Shown here: piece by piece, positions 7,298-14,699 of the stretch
How the letters are laid out: each line of letters starts with the position of its first letter
Position numbering within the stretch: position 1 is the first letter of the stretch
Source of the DNA: Deltaproteobacteria bacterium UBA2385
Lineage (GTDB): Bacteria; Myxococcota_A; UBA796; UBA2385
NCBI GenBank assembly: GCA_002343455.1
Contig: DDSR01000299.1
Coordinates: forward strand, 1-17,377
Direction of reading: 5' to 3'
DNA: 17,377 bases
Notes under the pieces: generated by a model
The model's input: the letters and a program-made list of their open reading frames with translations, nothing else
Database searches by the model: none
Told to the model about the DNA's origin: nothing
Program-made: the position numbers and the translations under genes

Positions 7298-7340
7298 TTG
7301 CCCTCCGGGTGTGGTCTTGCGTAGGCTGCGCTGACTGAGG
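7298..7340 (+). promoter_or_regulatory. Candidate promoter and ribosome site for the tandem PilT gene
   Basis: The 72-base gap holds TTGCCC (7298-7303) and TAGGCT (7322-7327) with an 18-base spacer, a weak sigma-70-like pair. The ribosome site is clearer: TGAGG ending at 7340, six bases before the ATG at 7347, which fixes the start of the following gene. The promoter call is tentative and read-through from the upstream gene is equally possible. Confidence 0.3.
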
Positions 7341-7346
7341 ACCTCG

Positions 7347-9575
7347 ATGACCACGACCCCGCCGCCCCGCTCTCCCATCCTGGATCTGCTCGCTGCGATG
7401 GAGCAGGGCAACGCCTCGGATCTCTTCGTCACCGAAGGCAAGGTTCCTGCGGCGCGAATCAACGGCCGCGTCCGCCCGTTGAACCGGGCGGCGATCAGCC
7501 GCGATGAGATCCTGTCCCTGCTGGAGGGCGCCCTGACCCCCACGGCCATGGAGCGCTTTCGCACCGCGGGGGACGCCGACTGCAGCCTCGCCCTGGGCGA
7601 CGGCCGCCGTTTCCGCATCAACGCCTTCCGCGAGCAGAGCCGCATCGGGTTGGTCGCCCGCGCCGTGCCGACCGGGGCCGTCTCGCTGGACGAGCTGGGC
7701 CTGCCGGAGTCCGCCCGCATCATGGCCGACAACCACCGTGGGTTGGTGCTGGTCACGGGCGCGACCGGATCCGGCAAGTCGACCAGCCTCGCCGCCATGA
7801 TCCACTACATCAACGAGACCCGCGATGTGCACATCATCACGGTCGAGGACCCGATCGAGTACGTCCACAAGGATCGCCGGGCCCGGGTGACCCAGCGGGA
7901 GATCGGCATCGACACGCCGGACTTCAAGTCGGCGCTCAAGTTCGTGCTGCGGCAGAGCCCCGACGTCATCCTGATCGGCGAGCTACGCGACGAGGAGACC
8001 GTCCACGTCGCCATGCAGGCGGCCCTGACCGGGCACCTCGTCTTCGCCACGCTGCACACCGTCGACACCTCGCAGACCGTGCAGCGCATCATCAGCATGT
8101 TCCCCGAGCACCTGCGCGACCAGGTCGCCCTGGACCTCTCCCTCAGCCTGCGCGGCATCCTCTCGCAGCGGCTGATCCCCCGCCGCGACGGCAAGGGGCG
8201 GGTGGTGGCCACCGAGTCGCTGGTGGTGACCCCGCCGGCCCAGCTCCTGCTGAAGGAGAAGGACATCGGCGACCTCGAGGACTTCCTCAGGACCTCGACC
8301 GACACCCACACCCACAGCTTCAACGCCGCTCTGCTCAAGCACATCGAGGCGGGGACCATCACGGCCGAGGTGGGCCTCGCCTACTCGACCAGCCCCGAAG
8401 AGCTGGCGCTGAACGTCAAGGGCATGTCCAGTGGGGTCGGAGGCGTCCGCGGGCACAGCATCGACGTCGAGGAGACCAGCGGCTTCGACATGCAGCACCT
8501 GCTGACCGAGGTGACCAAGAAGGGGGCCAGCGATCTGCACATCACGGTCGGCCGGCCGCCGATCCTGCGGGTCTCGGGCCAGCTGGTGCCGCTGGGACGC
8601 AAGGCGCTCTCCGACGCCGATCTGCGGATGCTGCTGCACAGCATCATGTCCGGGCGCCAGCGGACGACCTACGAGCTGGAGCGCGAGATCGACTTCGCCA
8701 TCGCCCTGGACGAGCGGCACCGCTTCCGGGTCAACGCCTACTTCCAGAAAGGGCAGATGGCGGCGGCCTTCCGCGCGATCGCCAGCCAGATCCCCACCGC
8801 CGAGGATCTGGGCATCCCCAGCGCCGTGCTGGAGCTGGGCATGAAGCCGCACGGGCTGCTGCTGGTGGTCGGCCCGACGGGCTCCGGCAAGAGCACCACC
8901 CTGGCCTGCCTGGTCGACCAGATCAACCGCACCCGGGCGGTGCGCATCATGACGATCGAGGACCCCATCGAGTACGTCCACCGCGGGGCGCTCTCGACGA
9001 TCGATCAGCGAGAGGTCGGCGCCGACACGCAGAGCTTCCCGGCGGCCCTGAAGTACATCCTGCGCCAGGACCCCGACGTCATCCTGGTCGGCGAGATGCG
9101 CGACCTGGACACGATCGGCTCCTGCCTGACCGCGGCCGAGACCGGCCACCTCGTGCTGGCCACCCTGCACAGCAACGAGGCCACCCAGGCCATCGACCGC
9201 ATCGTCGACGTCTTCCCGCCGCACGCCCAGAGCCAGGTGCGCTCGCAGCTCTCGGCCTCGCTGGTCGGCGTGGTCTCGCAGCGGCTGCTGAGGCGCCGGG
9301 ACAACCAGGGCCGGGTGGCCGCCTTCGAGGTGCTGGTGGCCACTCCGGCCATCAAGAACCTGATCCGCGAGAACAAGATGCACCAGGCGGCGTCGATGAT
9401 GGAGTCCGGCCGACGCGAGGGCAACCTGACACTGGACACCTCGCTGCAGGAGCTGCTGCGGCGCGGGATGATCGACCGCGAGGAGGCCACCCGCTACATG
9501 AAGGACCAGGTGAAGATCCTCCAGGACGACCGCCGCGGTCCGCCGCGCCCGCCGGGGAGCCCGCTCACCCGCTGA
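7347..9575 (+). CDS. Tandem PilT-family retraction ATPase (PilU-like + PilT fusion)
   Basis: 742 residues, twice the length of PilT (about 350-370), built of two full PilT-family ATPases. First copy, residues about 8-360: Walker A GATGSGKST at 138-146, Asp box EDPIE at 167-171, Walker B SPDVILIGELRD at 204-215 with Glu212, and His box TGHLVFATLH at 228-237. Second copy, about 380-730: Walker A GPTGSGKST at 509-517, EDPIE at 538-542, DPDVILVGEMRD at 575-586 with Glu583, and TGHLVLATLH at 599-608. Only the second copy has the PilT signature AIKNLIREN (668-676), needed for retraction in known PilT; the first has a divergent PPAQLLLKEKDIGDL there, as in PilU-like proteins. Both sites look catalytically complete. 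The known role of the family is powering depolymerisation of type IV pili from the cytoplasmic side; PilU assists PilT. The ATG at 7347 has a GAGG site six bases upstream. No other pilus gene is in the window. Confidence 0.95.
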   Translation: MTTTPPPRSPILDLLAAMEQGNASDLFVTEGKVPAARINGRVRPLNRAAISRDEILSLLEGALTPTAMERFRTAGDADCSLALGDGRRFRINAFREQSRIGLVARAVPTGAVSLDELGLPESARIMADNHRGLVLVTGATGSGKSTSLAAMIHYINETRDVHIITVEDPIEYVHKDRRARVTQREIGIDTPDFKSALKFVLRQSPDVILIGELRDEETVHVAMQAALTGHLVFATLHTVDTSQTVQRIISMFPEHLRDQVALDLSLSLRGILSQRLIPRRDGKGRVVATESLVVTPPAQLLLKEKDIGDLEDFLRTSTDTHTHSFNAALLKHIEAGTITAEVGLAYSTSPEELALNVKGMSSGVGGVRGHSIDVEETSGFDMQHLLTEVTKKGASDLHITVGRPPILRVSGQLVPLGRKALSDADLRMLLHSIMSGRQRTTYELEREIDFAIALDERHRFRVNAYFQKGQMAAAFRAIASQIPTAEDLGIPSAVLELGMKPHGLLLVVGPTGSGKSTTLACLVDQINRTRAVRIMTIEDPIEYVHRGALSTIDQREVGADTQSFPAALKYILRQDPDVILVGEMRDLDTIGSCLTAAETGHLVLATLHSNEATQAIDRIVDVFPPHAQSQVRSQLSASLVGVVSQRLLRRRDNQGRVAAFEVLVATPAIKNLIRENKMHQAASMMESGRREGNLTLDTSLQELLRRGMIDREEATRYMKDQVKILQDDRRGPPRPPGSPLTR

Positions 9576-9576
9576 G

Positions 9577-9617
9577 GTCCGAGCGCCCGCGGACGCAGCC
9601 CGAAGCGCTCAGCGCTC
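9577..9617. terminator. Possible hairpin between convergent genes
   Basis: Between the two stop codons lie GC-rich inverted repeats: GTCCG (9577-9581) with CGGAC (9590-9594), or GAGCGC (9581-9586) with GCGCTC (9605-9610, and again 9612-9617). They could fold in either transcript and separate the convergent genes, but there is no U-run, so intrinsic termination is uncertain. Confidence 0.22.
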
Positions 9618-10169
9618 GTGGATGTTGCGCACCTTGAGGCCGTCGTCGTGCTCGCCGCCGCGCTCGCGGGAGCTGTCGTGGACCTTGGCGCCGACCCAGA
9701 TGAAGCCGTCCTTCTCCTTGACCTTGAAGCAGGCGACCCGCGTCCCGGGGTTGGTCAGGCAGCTGCCGTCGCGGACGTCGTAGCGCCAGTTGTGGTAGGC
9801 GCAGCTGACGACGTGGCCCTTGAGGTTGCCCTCGCCCAGAGGGCCGTTCTCGTGCAGGCACTCGTCGCCGATGACGTGGACCTTGCCCTCGACCCGGAAG
9901 ACGGCCACCGGCTCGTCGCCCACCTTGAAGGTGTTGCGGCCGCCCTCGGGGATCAGGCGCGAGGGGCTGACCGCCACGTAGCCGTCGGCGTCGGGCTCCT
10001 TGGGGAGGGTCTTGAGGCCCTGCTCGATGGCCATGGCGGCGGCGGGCGGAGGCGGAGCGACGGGGGGCGTCGGCACCTTGACGGTCGGCTTGCCCGCGGC
10101 GGGCTTGCCCGCGGTGGGCTGACCGGCGATCGACTTGAGCGTGGACTTCAGGAAGCTGCGTACTCCCAC
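9609..10169 (-). CDS. Rieske-type [2Fe-2S] protein with Pro/Ala-rich N-terminal linker
   Basis: 186 residues from a GTG at 10169, chosen because GGAGG (10175-10179) stands five bases before it; longer in-frame starts would overlap the upstream gene. Residues about 67-165 form a Rieske domain with both cluster motifs intact: C104-x-H106 in ECLHENGPLG and C123-x2-H126 in SCAYHNWRYD, followed by DGSC and the typical FIWVG strand. The pattern fits soluble Rieske ferredoxins or NirD-like subunits, which pass electrons to oxygenases or reductases. The N-terminus begins with a short basic amphipathic stretch (VRSFLKSTLKS) and then a linker with two AGKP units and a run of prolines (residues 20-45). 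No transmembrane helix or twin-arginine signal is present, so it is probably cytoplasmic, perhaps docked to a partner. It lies 23 bases after the FemAB-like gene and is probably co-transcribed. Its electron acceptor is unknown. Confidence 0.88.
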   Translation of the reverse strand: MGVRSFLKSTLKSIAGQPTAGKPAAGKPTVKVPTPPVAPPPPAAAMAIEQGLKTLPKEPDADGYVAVSPSRLIPEGGRNTFKVGDEPVAVFRVEGKVHVIGDECLHENGPLGEGNLKGHVVSCAYHNWRYDVRDGSCLTNPGTRVACFKVKEKDGFIWVGAKVHDSSRERGGEHDDGLKVRNIHER

Positions 10170-10174
10170 CGGGA

Positions 10175-10179
10175 CCTCC
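10175..10179 (-). promoter_or_regulatory. Ribosome binding site deciding the Rieske gene start
   Basis: On the minus strand this reads GGAGG and is followed after five bases by a GTG. It is the best ribosome site in the neighbourhood and is the reason for choosing the GTG at 10169 over longer in-frame starts that run into the upstream gene. Confidence 0.7.
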
Positions 10180-10192
10180 AAGCGGCTGGCCG

Positions 10193-11374
10193 TTAACCCG
10201 AAGCGACCGGATCGCCCCCCTCCTCCTCCCGATGGAAGGGCCCGTGCTCGGCCAGGACGGCCATCTGGCGCTGGACCTGGCGGGCCTCGTGCACGCAGGC
10301 CTCGGCCACCGCGGCGGAGAGCCCGGGGTGGCGGATCCAGTGTGCCGACCAGGTGGGGGAGGGCATCAGGCCGCGCTGGATCTTGTGGGTGCCCTGGGCC
10401 CCGGCTTCGAAGCGGGTGAAGCCCTCGCGCAGGCAGAGCTCGATCGGCCGGTGGTAGCAGAGCTCGAAGTGCAGGCTCTCCCACTGCGGCAGGCAGCCCC
10501 AGTAGCGCCCGTAGAGGTTCCGGCCACGGGGGAAGAGCAGCGACATGGCCACCGGCCGCTCCTCGACCTCGGCCAGCAGCACCCGGCAGGCCAGGGGGGC
10601 GCCCAGGCGGGCGAAGAAGTCGGGGCTGAGGTAGGGCTCGCCGCCGCGCTTGTCGCAGGTGTCCTCGTAGAAGGCGCGCACGGCGCGTGCCTGGACTGGG
10701 TTGAGCTGCTCACCGCGCAGGTCGTGGACCTGGACCCCGGTGGGCAGGCGCCGCTCGCGGCGGGTCTCCTTGCGGCGGCGGCTGCGGAAGCTGGCCAGCC
10801 AGCCCTCGAAGTCGCCGTAGCCCCGGTCCTGCCAGTGGAACTGCATCGTCTGGCGGCCGATCAGCCCGACGGCCTCGGCGCTTGCACGCTCGGCTTCGGT
10901 GCAGAAGAGCAGGTGGAAGGAGGAGGCCTGCAGGCGCTGGGCGAGCTGGACCGCCCCGGCGAGCAGGCCGCGCCGGACATGCTCCTGCTCTTCGGGGGAG
11001 AGGGTCGGGTCGACCCGCAGGCGAGGCCCGGTCGCCGGCGTGAAGGGCACGGCGCTGAGCAGCTTCGGGTAGTAGCGGATGCCGTTGCGCATGGCGGCGT
11101 CGGCCCAGCCCCAGTCGAAAATGTACTCGCCGTGGCTGTGGCCCTTCAGGTACAGGGGCATGCTGCCGACCAGCTTCTCTCCCTGGCGAGCCAGCATGTG
11201 GCTGGGGGCCCAGCCGGTCTCGGGGCAGGCGCTGCCGCTCTCCTCCAGGGCCAGCAGGAAGTCGTGGCGGGTGAAGGGGTCGTCGGGGTCGGCGTGGGCG
11301 TCCCACTGCGCGGCCGGCACGGCCCCGATGCGGGAGAGGACCTCGATGGAGAGGGTGGCGGAGGAAGCGGGCAC
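10193..11374 (-). CDS. FemAB-like / GNAT-fold acyltransferase (former DUF482, COG3146)
   Basis: 393 residues, the usual size of this family. The conserved N-terminal block is clear: SMPLYLKGHSHGEYIFDWGWADA (about 71-93), then YYPKLLSAVPFTPATGPRL (101-119). The C-terminal half carries the second conserved region around YGRYWG, HFELCYHRPIE and FEAGAQGTHKIQRGLMP. These proteins have a tandem GNAT-like fold related to the FemAB amino-acyl transferases and are annotated as 'peptidogalycan biosynthesis' proteins; the natural substrate is not established. There is no signal or membrane segment, so it is cytoplasmic. The start is a GTG at 11374 with an AGGA-like site in TAGGACC upstream. It is divergent from the thioesterase gene, with 50 bases between, and is followed by the Rieske gene. 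Confidence 0.9.
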   Translation of the reverse strand: MPASSATLSIEVLSRIGAVPAAQWDAHADPDDPFTRHDFLLALEESGSACPETGWAPSHMLARQGEKLVGSMPLYLKGHSHGEYIFDWGWADAAMRNGIRYYPKLLSAVPFTPATGPRLRVDPTLSPEEQEHVRRGLLAGAVQLAQRLQASSFHLLFCTEAERASAEAVGLIGRQTMQFHWQDRGYGDFEGWLASFRSRRRKETRRERRLPTGVQVHDLRGEQLNPVQARAVRAFYEDTCDKRGGEPYLSPDFFARLGAPLACRVLLAEVEERPVAMSLLFPRGRNLYGRYWGCLPQWESLHFELCYHRPIELCLREGFTRFEAGAQGTHKIQRGLMPSPTWSAHWIRHPGLSAAVAEACVHEARQVQRQMAVLAEHGPFHREEEGGDPVASG

Positions 11375-11424
11375 GCCCGGTCCTACCCCGGTCCCGAGCG
11401 CGGGCGAGGCGTTAGCGGGGGCCG

Positions 11425-12222
11425 ATGTTCGAGCCGTTCGAGATCGAGATGGGCATCCCCCGCCACGCCGCCGGGCCTCGCCAGGTGGCCCGCGCCGCCG
11501 AGATCTGGCGGCTCTTCCAGGAGCTGGCCTTGCAGGCGACCTGCGCGGTCGGCTGGCCGCCCGAGCGCTACCTCCAGGCCGGCACCGCCTTCGTCGTCTA
11601 CGGGATCACCGGCGTCCACCTCCGGCAGGTCGCCTACGCCGAGCGGCTGCGGGCGCGGACCTGGGTCCACGACTTCAAGCGCGGCACCCTCACCCGGCGG
11701 CAGGTGCGCCTCTTCGACGAGCGCGGCCCGGTCGCCTCGGGCACCCAGCAGTGGGTCCACACCAACGCCTCCCTCGCCCCCGTCGCGGCCGGGCCCGAGC
11801 TCCTGGCGGCCTTCCCCTGCCATCCCGGCGAGCCCTGCGTGTCGCTGCCCGAGACGGTCGAGGCCCTCTCGGGAGCCTGGTTCGAGTTCGAGGTCCGACC
11901 CTGGTTCACCTGGATGGACCCCCTGGACCACGTCAACCACCCCGCCTGGGTCGACTTCTGCGACGAGGGCACCATGCGGGCGCTGGCCGCCGCCGGAATC
12001 GACCCGCAGCTGCTGGTGCCGGTTGCCGAGCAGCTCGTCTTCAAGCGCGGGGCGCTGGCGATGGAGGAGCTGCGGGTGCGGACCCGGCTCGCCGGGCGCA
12101 CACAGGCCGGGGACGCCGTGCTGGAGCATGAGATCGATGGGCCGACAGGGCTGTACGGCAAGGGCACGACGGTGCGGCGGCTTGCCGATGGAGCCGACCT
12201 GGCGGGGCGGCTCAGGTCCTGA
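11425..12222 (+). CDS. Acyl thioesterase with two hotdog domains
   Basis: 265 residues. The second half has a clear hotdog-fold signature, WMDPLDHVNHPAWVDFCDEG (about 163-182), where the Asp and the HVN-x2-AW region match the active site of 4-hydroxybenzoyl-CoA/acyl-ACP thioesterases. The first half (about 5-125) looks like a divergent first hotdog, with GITGVHLRQVAYAERLRARTWVHDF resembling the corresponding strand of FatA/FatB-like acyl-ACP thioesterases. The expected reaction is hydrolysis of an acyl-CoA or acyl-ACP thioester; the chain length is not predictable from sequence alone. The ATG at 11425 has only a weak G-rich site. The last codons overlap by 11 bases with the convergent iron-sulfur gene. 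Confidence 0.83.
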   Translation: MFEPFEIEMGIPRHAAGPRQVARAAEIWRLFQELALQATCAVGWPPERYLQAGTAFVVYGITGVHLRQVAYAERLRARTWVHDFKRGTLTRRQVRLFDERGPVASGTQQWVHTNASLAPVAAGPELLAAFPCHPGEPCVSLPETVEALSGAWFEFEVRPWFTWMDPLDHVNHPAWVDFCDEGTMRALAAAGIDPQLLVPVAEQLVFKRGALAMEELRVRTRLAGRTQAGDAVLEHEIDGPTGLYGKGTTVRRLADGADLAGRLRS

Positions 12223-12224
12223 GC
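12210..12224. repeat. Perfect palindrome containing two convergent stop codons
   Basis: GCTCAGG (12210-12216), a single T, then CCTGAGC (12218-12224). The plus-strand thioesterase stop (TGA, 12220-12222) and the minus-strand iron-sulfur gene stop (TGA, 12214-12212) both sit inside it, so the two proteins end in nearly the same way (LRS and LRT). In RNA it could form a six-base-pair hairpin with a three-base loop in either direction. No U-run follows, so a terminator role is only a possibility. Confidence 0.65.
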
Positions 12225-12955
12225 GATCTCCGCCAGGCCACGCGCCCGCTGCGCTTGTCCTGGTGGTAGTGCAGCTCCAGCGCGTCGTAGGCGTGCTGCG
12301 CCCCCTCGGGGCAGGCTCGACGGGCGTCGCAGCCGATCCGACAGGGGGTCGAGATCTTGCGGAAGGCGGAGCACTTCAGGATGGAGAAACGACCCCAAGA
12401 AGCGGCGGGGACGGCGTTGCCCGGGCAGGCGCACATGCAGGGCGCCGGACAGTTCAGGCAAGGCCCCAGCCCTCGCAAGGGGCCCGTCGGACGCACATCC
12501 TCCTGGCTGAAGCAGGCGGCCCGCAAGCCCAGCCAGGGGCCGTACTCGGGGTGCAGCAGCAGGCCCAGCCGGCTTGGGTGGCCCAGCCCCGCGGCCTGGG
12601 CGAGGCTGCGAAAGTCGATCTGCTGGGCTTCGTCGCCCGCGCAGCGCAGCCAGCGCCGGTACGGAGGGGGAGAGGGGTCGGCCTCGGCGATGGCGCGGGC
12701 CACGAAGTCGTCGAGGGGGTGCAGGTGCCCGTCGAGCAGGCCCTGGTCGGCCCGGACCGCGTCGTTGAGGGCCTGCCAGAGGGTCGGCCCGCCGCTGCCA
12801 AGGACCAGCACGCTGCGGCAGCCCGGGAGGATGTCCTGCCAGGGCGCGCCGTCGGCGATGCCCCAGGCGTTGAGGCCCACCGGCGCGAGGCGGGCGGCGA
12901 GCTCGGCCAGGGTCGGCTCGGGAAGCTGGTCATTGTGAAGAGAGTGTTCAAGCAT
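12212..12955 (-). CDS. Ferredoxin / QueG-like iron-sulfur protein
   Basis: 247 residues. The C-terminal third has two cysteine groups: C166-x2-C169-x3-C173-x3-C177-P (CLNCPAPCMCACPGNA), a 4Fe-4S ferredoxin motif with an extra Cys175, then C195, C205, C209 and C215 in KCSAFRKISTPCRIGCDARRACPEG, enough for a second cluster. The later part (ARRACPEG, HAYDALELHYHQ) matches a group of small proteins usually annotated simply as 'ferredoxin' that resemble the iron-sulfur half of epoxyqueuosine reductase QueG. The N-terminal 150 residues could be a shortened version of the QueG cofactor-binding half, with VLVLGSGGPTLW as in that family, but it is far shorter than QueG (about 350-380). A true QueG role is therefore unlikely and the substrate is unknown. 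The ATG at 12955 has no good ribosome site. It lies 81 bases downstream of the EamA gene on the same strand, with a locally lower GC stretch between. Confidence 0.78.
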   Translation of the reverse strand: MLEHSLHNDQLPEPTLAELAARLAPVGLNAWGIADGAPWQDILPGCRSVLVLGSGGPTLWQALNDAVRADQGLLDGHLHPLDDFVARAIAEADPSPPPYRRWLRCAGDEAQQIDFRSLAQAAGLGHPSRLGLLLHPEYGPWLGLRAACFSQEDVRPTGPLRGLGPCLNCPAPCMCACPGNAVPAASWGRFSILKCSAFRKISTPCRIGCDARRACPEGAQHAYDALELHYHQDKRSGRVAWRRSLRT

Positions 12956-13036
12956 GGGTACTGTACTCTTTAGCCGCGATTCGCACGATTGGAGGCAACC
13001 GTTTGTTGCTCATGCGCGACGAGCCGTTGTCAGGCG

Positions 13037-13996
13037 CTACGTCGTCCTACCCTGAGGGCGCGCGCCGGGCGCAGTGGAGATGAAGAGGCCGATCAGGACG
13101 AAGATGGCGCCAAACAGGTCGATGGAGCCCGGCCACTCGTCGAGGACGAAGCCGGCCATCAGCCCGGCGCCAGCGGGCTCCAGCAGGACGACCAACGCGA
13201 CCACCCCGGCAGGCAGGTACCGTACCGCGAAGTTGAGCCCGATGTGGCCGAATAGTTGCGGACCGGCCGCCATGCCGACGAGGGCCAGCCACTCGGCCGC
13301 TCCCCAGCCCGTCAGCGGGGTCGGCGCAGACCCTTGAAGCACCGGCAGCAGCCCGCCAAGAATGAGCAGCCAGCCGGCCGAGGCTCCCGAGACGAGGCTG
13401 CCGTAGGGGCCGATCGCCAGGCGAGGGCGGACCTCTCTGCCGATGACCATGTAGGCCGCCGCCAGCGCGCCGGCGAGCAGGGCCAGGGCCTCACCCCAGC
13501 CCGCTCCCGCGCCCTGCTCCTCCTGCACCAGCCCGGCGGCCGCGACGCCGCCGACGGCCAGGGCCAGCCCCAGCCAGTATCGAGAGCTGGGGCGCTCCTT
13601 CAGGAAGATCCACTCGAAGATCGCCGCCCAGGCGGGCGAGAGGCAGACCAGGACGGTCGAGCGCAGCACGCTGGTGTCCTTCAGGCTGGTGAACCAGGTC
13701 CAGAAGTGCAGGGCCAGGAAGAGGCCGGCCAGCAGGATCAGGCCGCCATCGCGAGGTCGCAGCCCCCCGCCCCGCAGGCGCAGCCCCCCGAGCCGCAGGC
13801 GCAGCAGCGTCGGGGCCAGCAGCAGGGCGACCAGCGCGCAACGCCAGAAGGCGGCGGAGGAGGCGGGGACCGAGGGCGCCAGCCGCACCAGGATCGCCGA
13901 AGCCGAGAAGGCCAGCAGCGCCGTCGCCAGCACCGGCAGGACCAGGGGATGGCGAGGTTCGCCGGACATGGCTCGTTGGCGCAGGAGGGGTCCCAT
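13037..13996 (-). CDS. EamA-family (DMT superfamily) membrane transporter
   Basis: 319 residues with about ten hydrophobic segments in two five-helix halves, the normal EamA design. Typical features are FSASAILVRLAPSVPASSAAFWRCALVALLL near the N-terminus, the end of the first half at STVLVCLSPAWAAIFEWIFLKERPSSRYWLGLALAVGGV, and the equivalent place in the second half at LVVLLEPAGAGLMAGFVLDEWPG. Members export amino acids, metabolites or drugs across the inner membrane; the substrate cannot be told. The start is uncertain: the ATG at 13996 has a weak AGGCGGG stretch upstream, while the ATG at 13969 (MSGEPRHP, 310 residues) would also give a complete protein; the TTG at 14050 would overlap the divergent gene. 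It is divergent from the lipoprotein gene. Confidence 0.92.
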   Translation of the reverse strand: MGPLLRQRAMSGEPRHPLVLPVLATALLAFSASAILVRLAPSVPASSAAFWRCALVALLLAPTLLRLRLGGLRLRGGGLRPRDGGLILLAGLFLALHFWTWFTSLKDTSVLRSTVLVCLSPAWAAIFEWIFLKERPSSRYWLGLALAVGGVAAAGLVQEEQGAGAGWGEALALLAGALAAAYMVIGREVRPRLAIGPYGSLVSGASAGWLLILGGLLPVLQGSAPTPLTGWGAAEWLALVGMAAGPQLFGHIGLNFAVRYLPAGVVALVVLLEPAGAGLMAGFVLDEWPGSIDLFGAIFVLIGLFISTAPGARPQGRTT

Positions 13997-14043
13997 CGTT
14001 ACCCGCCTGCGCGCCTCGTGCACGGAACCATCCGGAGACTCCC

Positions 14044-14691
14044 ATGACAAACCTCGCCCTCTCCTTCCTGCTCTTCGCCTTCGCCTGTGGGGAGTCCGAC
14101 CCGGCCGCCCCCGGCGCCGAGGCGGCCGCGAACGAAGCGGCCGCCCAGGCCCCTGCCCAGGCCGCGGGTCCTTCCGACGCAGCCCCTCAGGCCTCTGCCG
14201 ACGCGCCCGCCGCCCAGCGCCTGCTCGGCGAGTGGACCATCGTCCTGGGGCCCCAGGAGCTGCGCCAGGTCGAGCTGCTGAAGCTGGCCCTGAAGGACCC
14301 GCCCCCGACCGCCGAAGAGCTGACCAAGGCCAACCTGACGGCCGAGGAGAAGGCCATGGTGGACGTGATGGGCTCGGCGCGCGCCGCCAACCCGACCGAC
14401 CCCAAGATCGCCGAGATGAAGGCCGCCGCCGACGGGCTGGCCACGGCCACGGTGACCTTCACCGCCGACTCGATGGACTTCCGCGCCGGGCCGATCTCCG
14501 AGAAGACCGCCTACACCGTGGTCTCGCAGACCGAGTCCACCGTGGTCGTGCGCAGCACCGGCCCGGCCAACGCCGACGGCAGCCCCGGCCCGGCCGAGGA
14601 CGCCACCATCACCTTCGACGGGGCCGACGCCATCCTGCTGGCCGACGCCGCCGACCCGGGAAACACCCAGCGCTTCACCCGCAAGCGCTGA
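14044..14691 (+). CDS. Putative lipoprotein with Ala/Pro-rich linker
   Basis: 215 residues. The N-terminus (MTNLALSFLLFAFAC) is a hydrophobic leader ending at Cys15. The lipobox is imperfect, with Phe at -2 and no basic residue before the core, but Cys-Gly-Glu-Ser-Asp after the leader is typical of lipoproteins. Residues about 20-58 are an Ala/Pro/Glu-rich linker. The rest is a small domain beginning RLLGEWTIVLGPQELRQVELL, continuing through a charged helical part (EELTKANLTAEEKAMVDVMG) to strands with the pattern ATVTFTADSMDF and STVVVRSTGP. 'LLGEWTI' followed by such strands suggests a small lipocalin-like or META-like barrel, but I do not recognise the family. The ATG at 14044 has GGAG (14034-14037) six bases upstream. 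It converges with the 64-residue gene, eight bases apart. Confidence 0.75.
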   Translation: MTNLALSFLLFAFACGESDPAAPGAEAAANEAAAQAPAQAAGPSDAAPQASADAPAAQRLLGEWTIVLGPQELRQVELLKLALKDPPPTAEELTKANLTAEEKAMVDVMGSARAANPTDPKIAEMKAAADGLATATVTFTADSMDFRAGPISEKTAYTVVSQTESTVVVRSTGPANADGSPGPAEDATITFDGADAILLADAADPGNTQRFTRKR

Positions 14692-14699
14692 GCTCGGGC

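Noticed and set aside
4641..7868. Open frame of 1075 codons on the minus strand, and a 784-codon plus-strand frame at 4970-7324
   Set aside because: They overlap the transporter fusion and other well-supported genes in other frames, and their translations are Arg/Pro/Gly/Asp-rich low-complexity text typical of shadow frames in high-GC DNA.
7347..9575. Sequencing or assembly duplication of a single pilT gene
   Set aside because: The two halves differ strongly in sequence, and only the second has the AIKNLIREN signature, so this is an old divergence and not an assembly artefact.
12212..12955. Calling the iron-sulfur gene queG (epoxyqueuosine reductase)
   Set aside because: It is over 100 residues too short and lacks most of the N-terminal half; similarity is limited to the cluster region.
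10232..12973. Open frame of 913 codons on the plus strand
   Set aside because: It runs antisense to the FemAB-like and iron-sulfur genes and across the thioesterase in another frame; its composition is that of a shadow frame and no domain is recognisable.
12995..13009. Inverted repeat GCAAC-CGTTT-GTTGC in the gap between the EamA and iron-sulfur genes
   Set aside because: Only five base pairs with no U-run; this could be an operator half-site or chance, and nothing else supports it.
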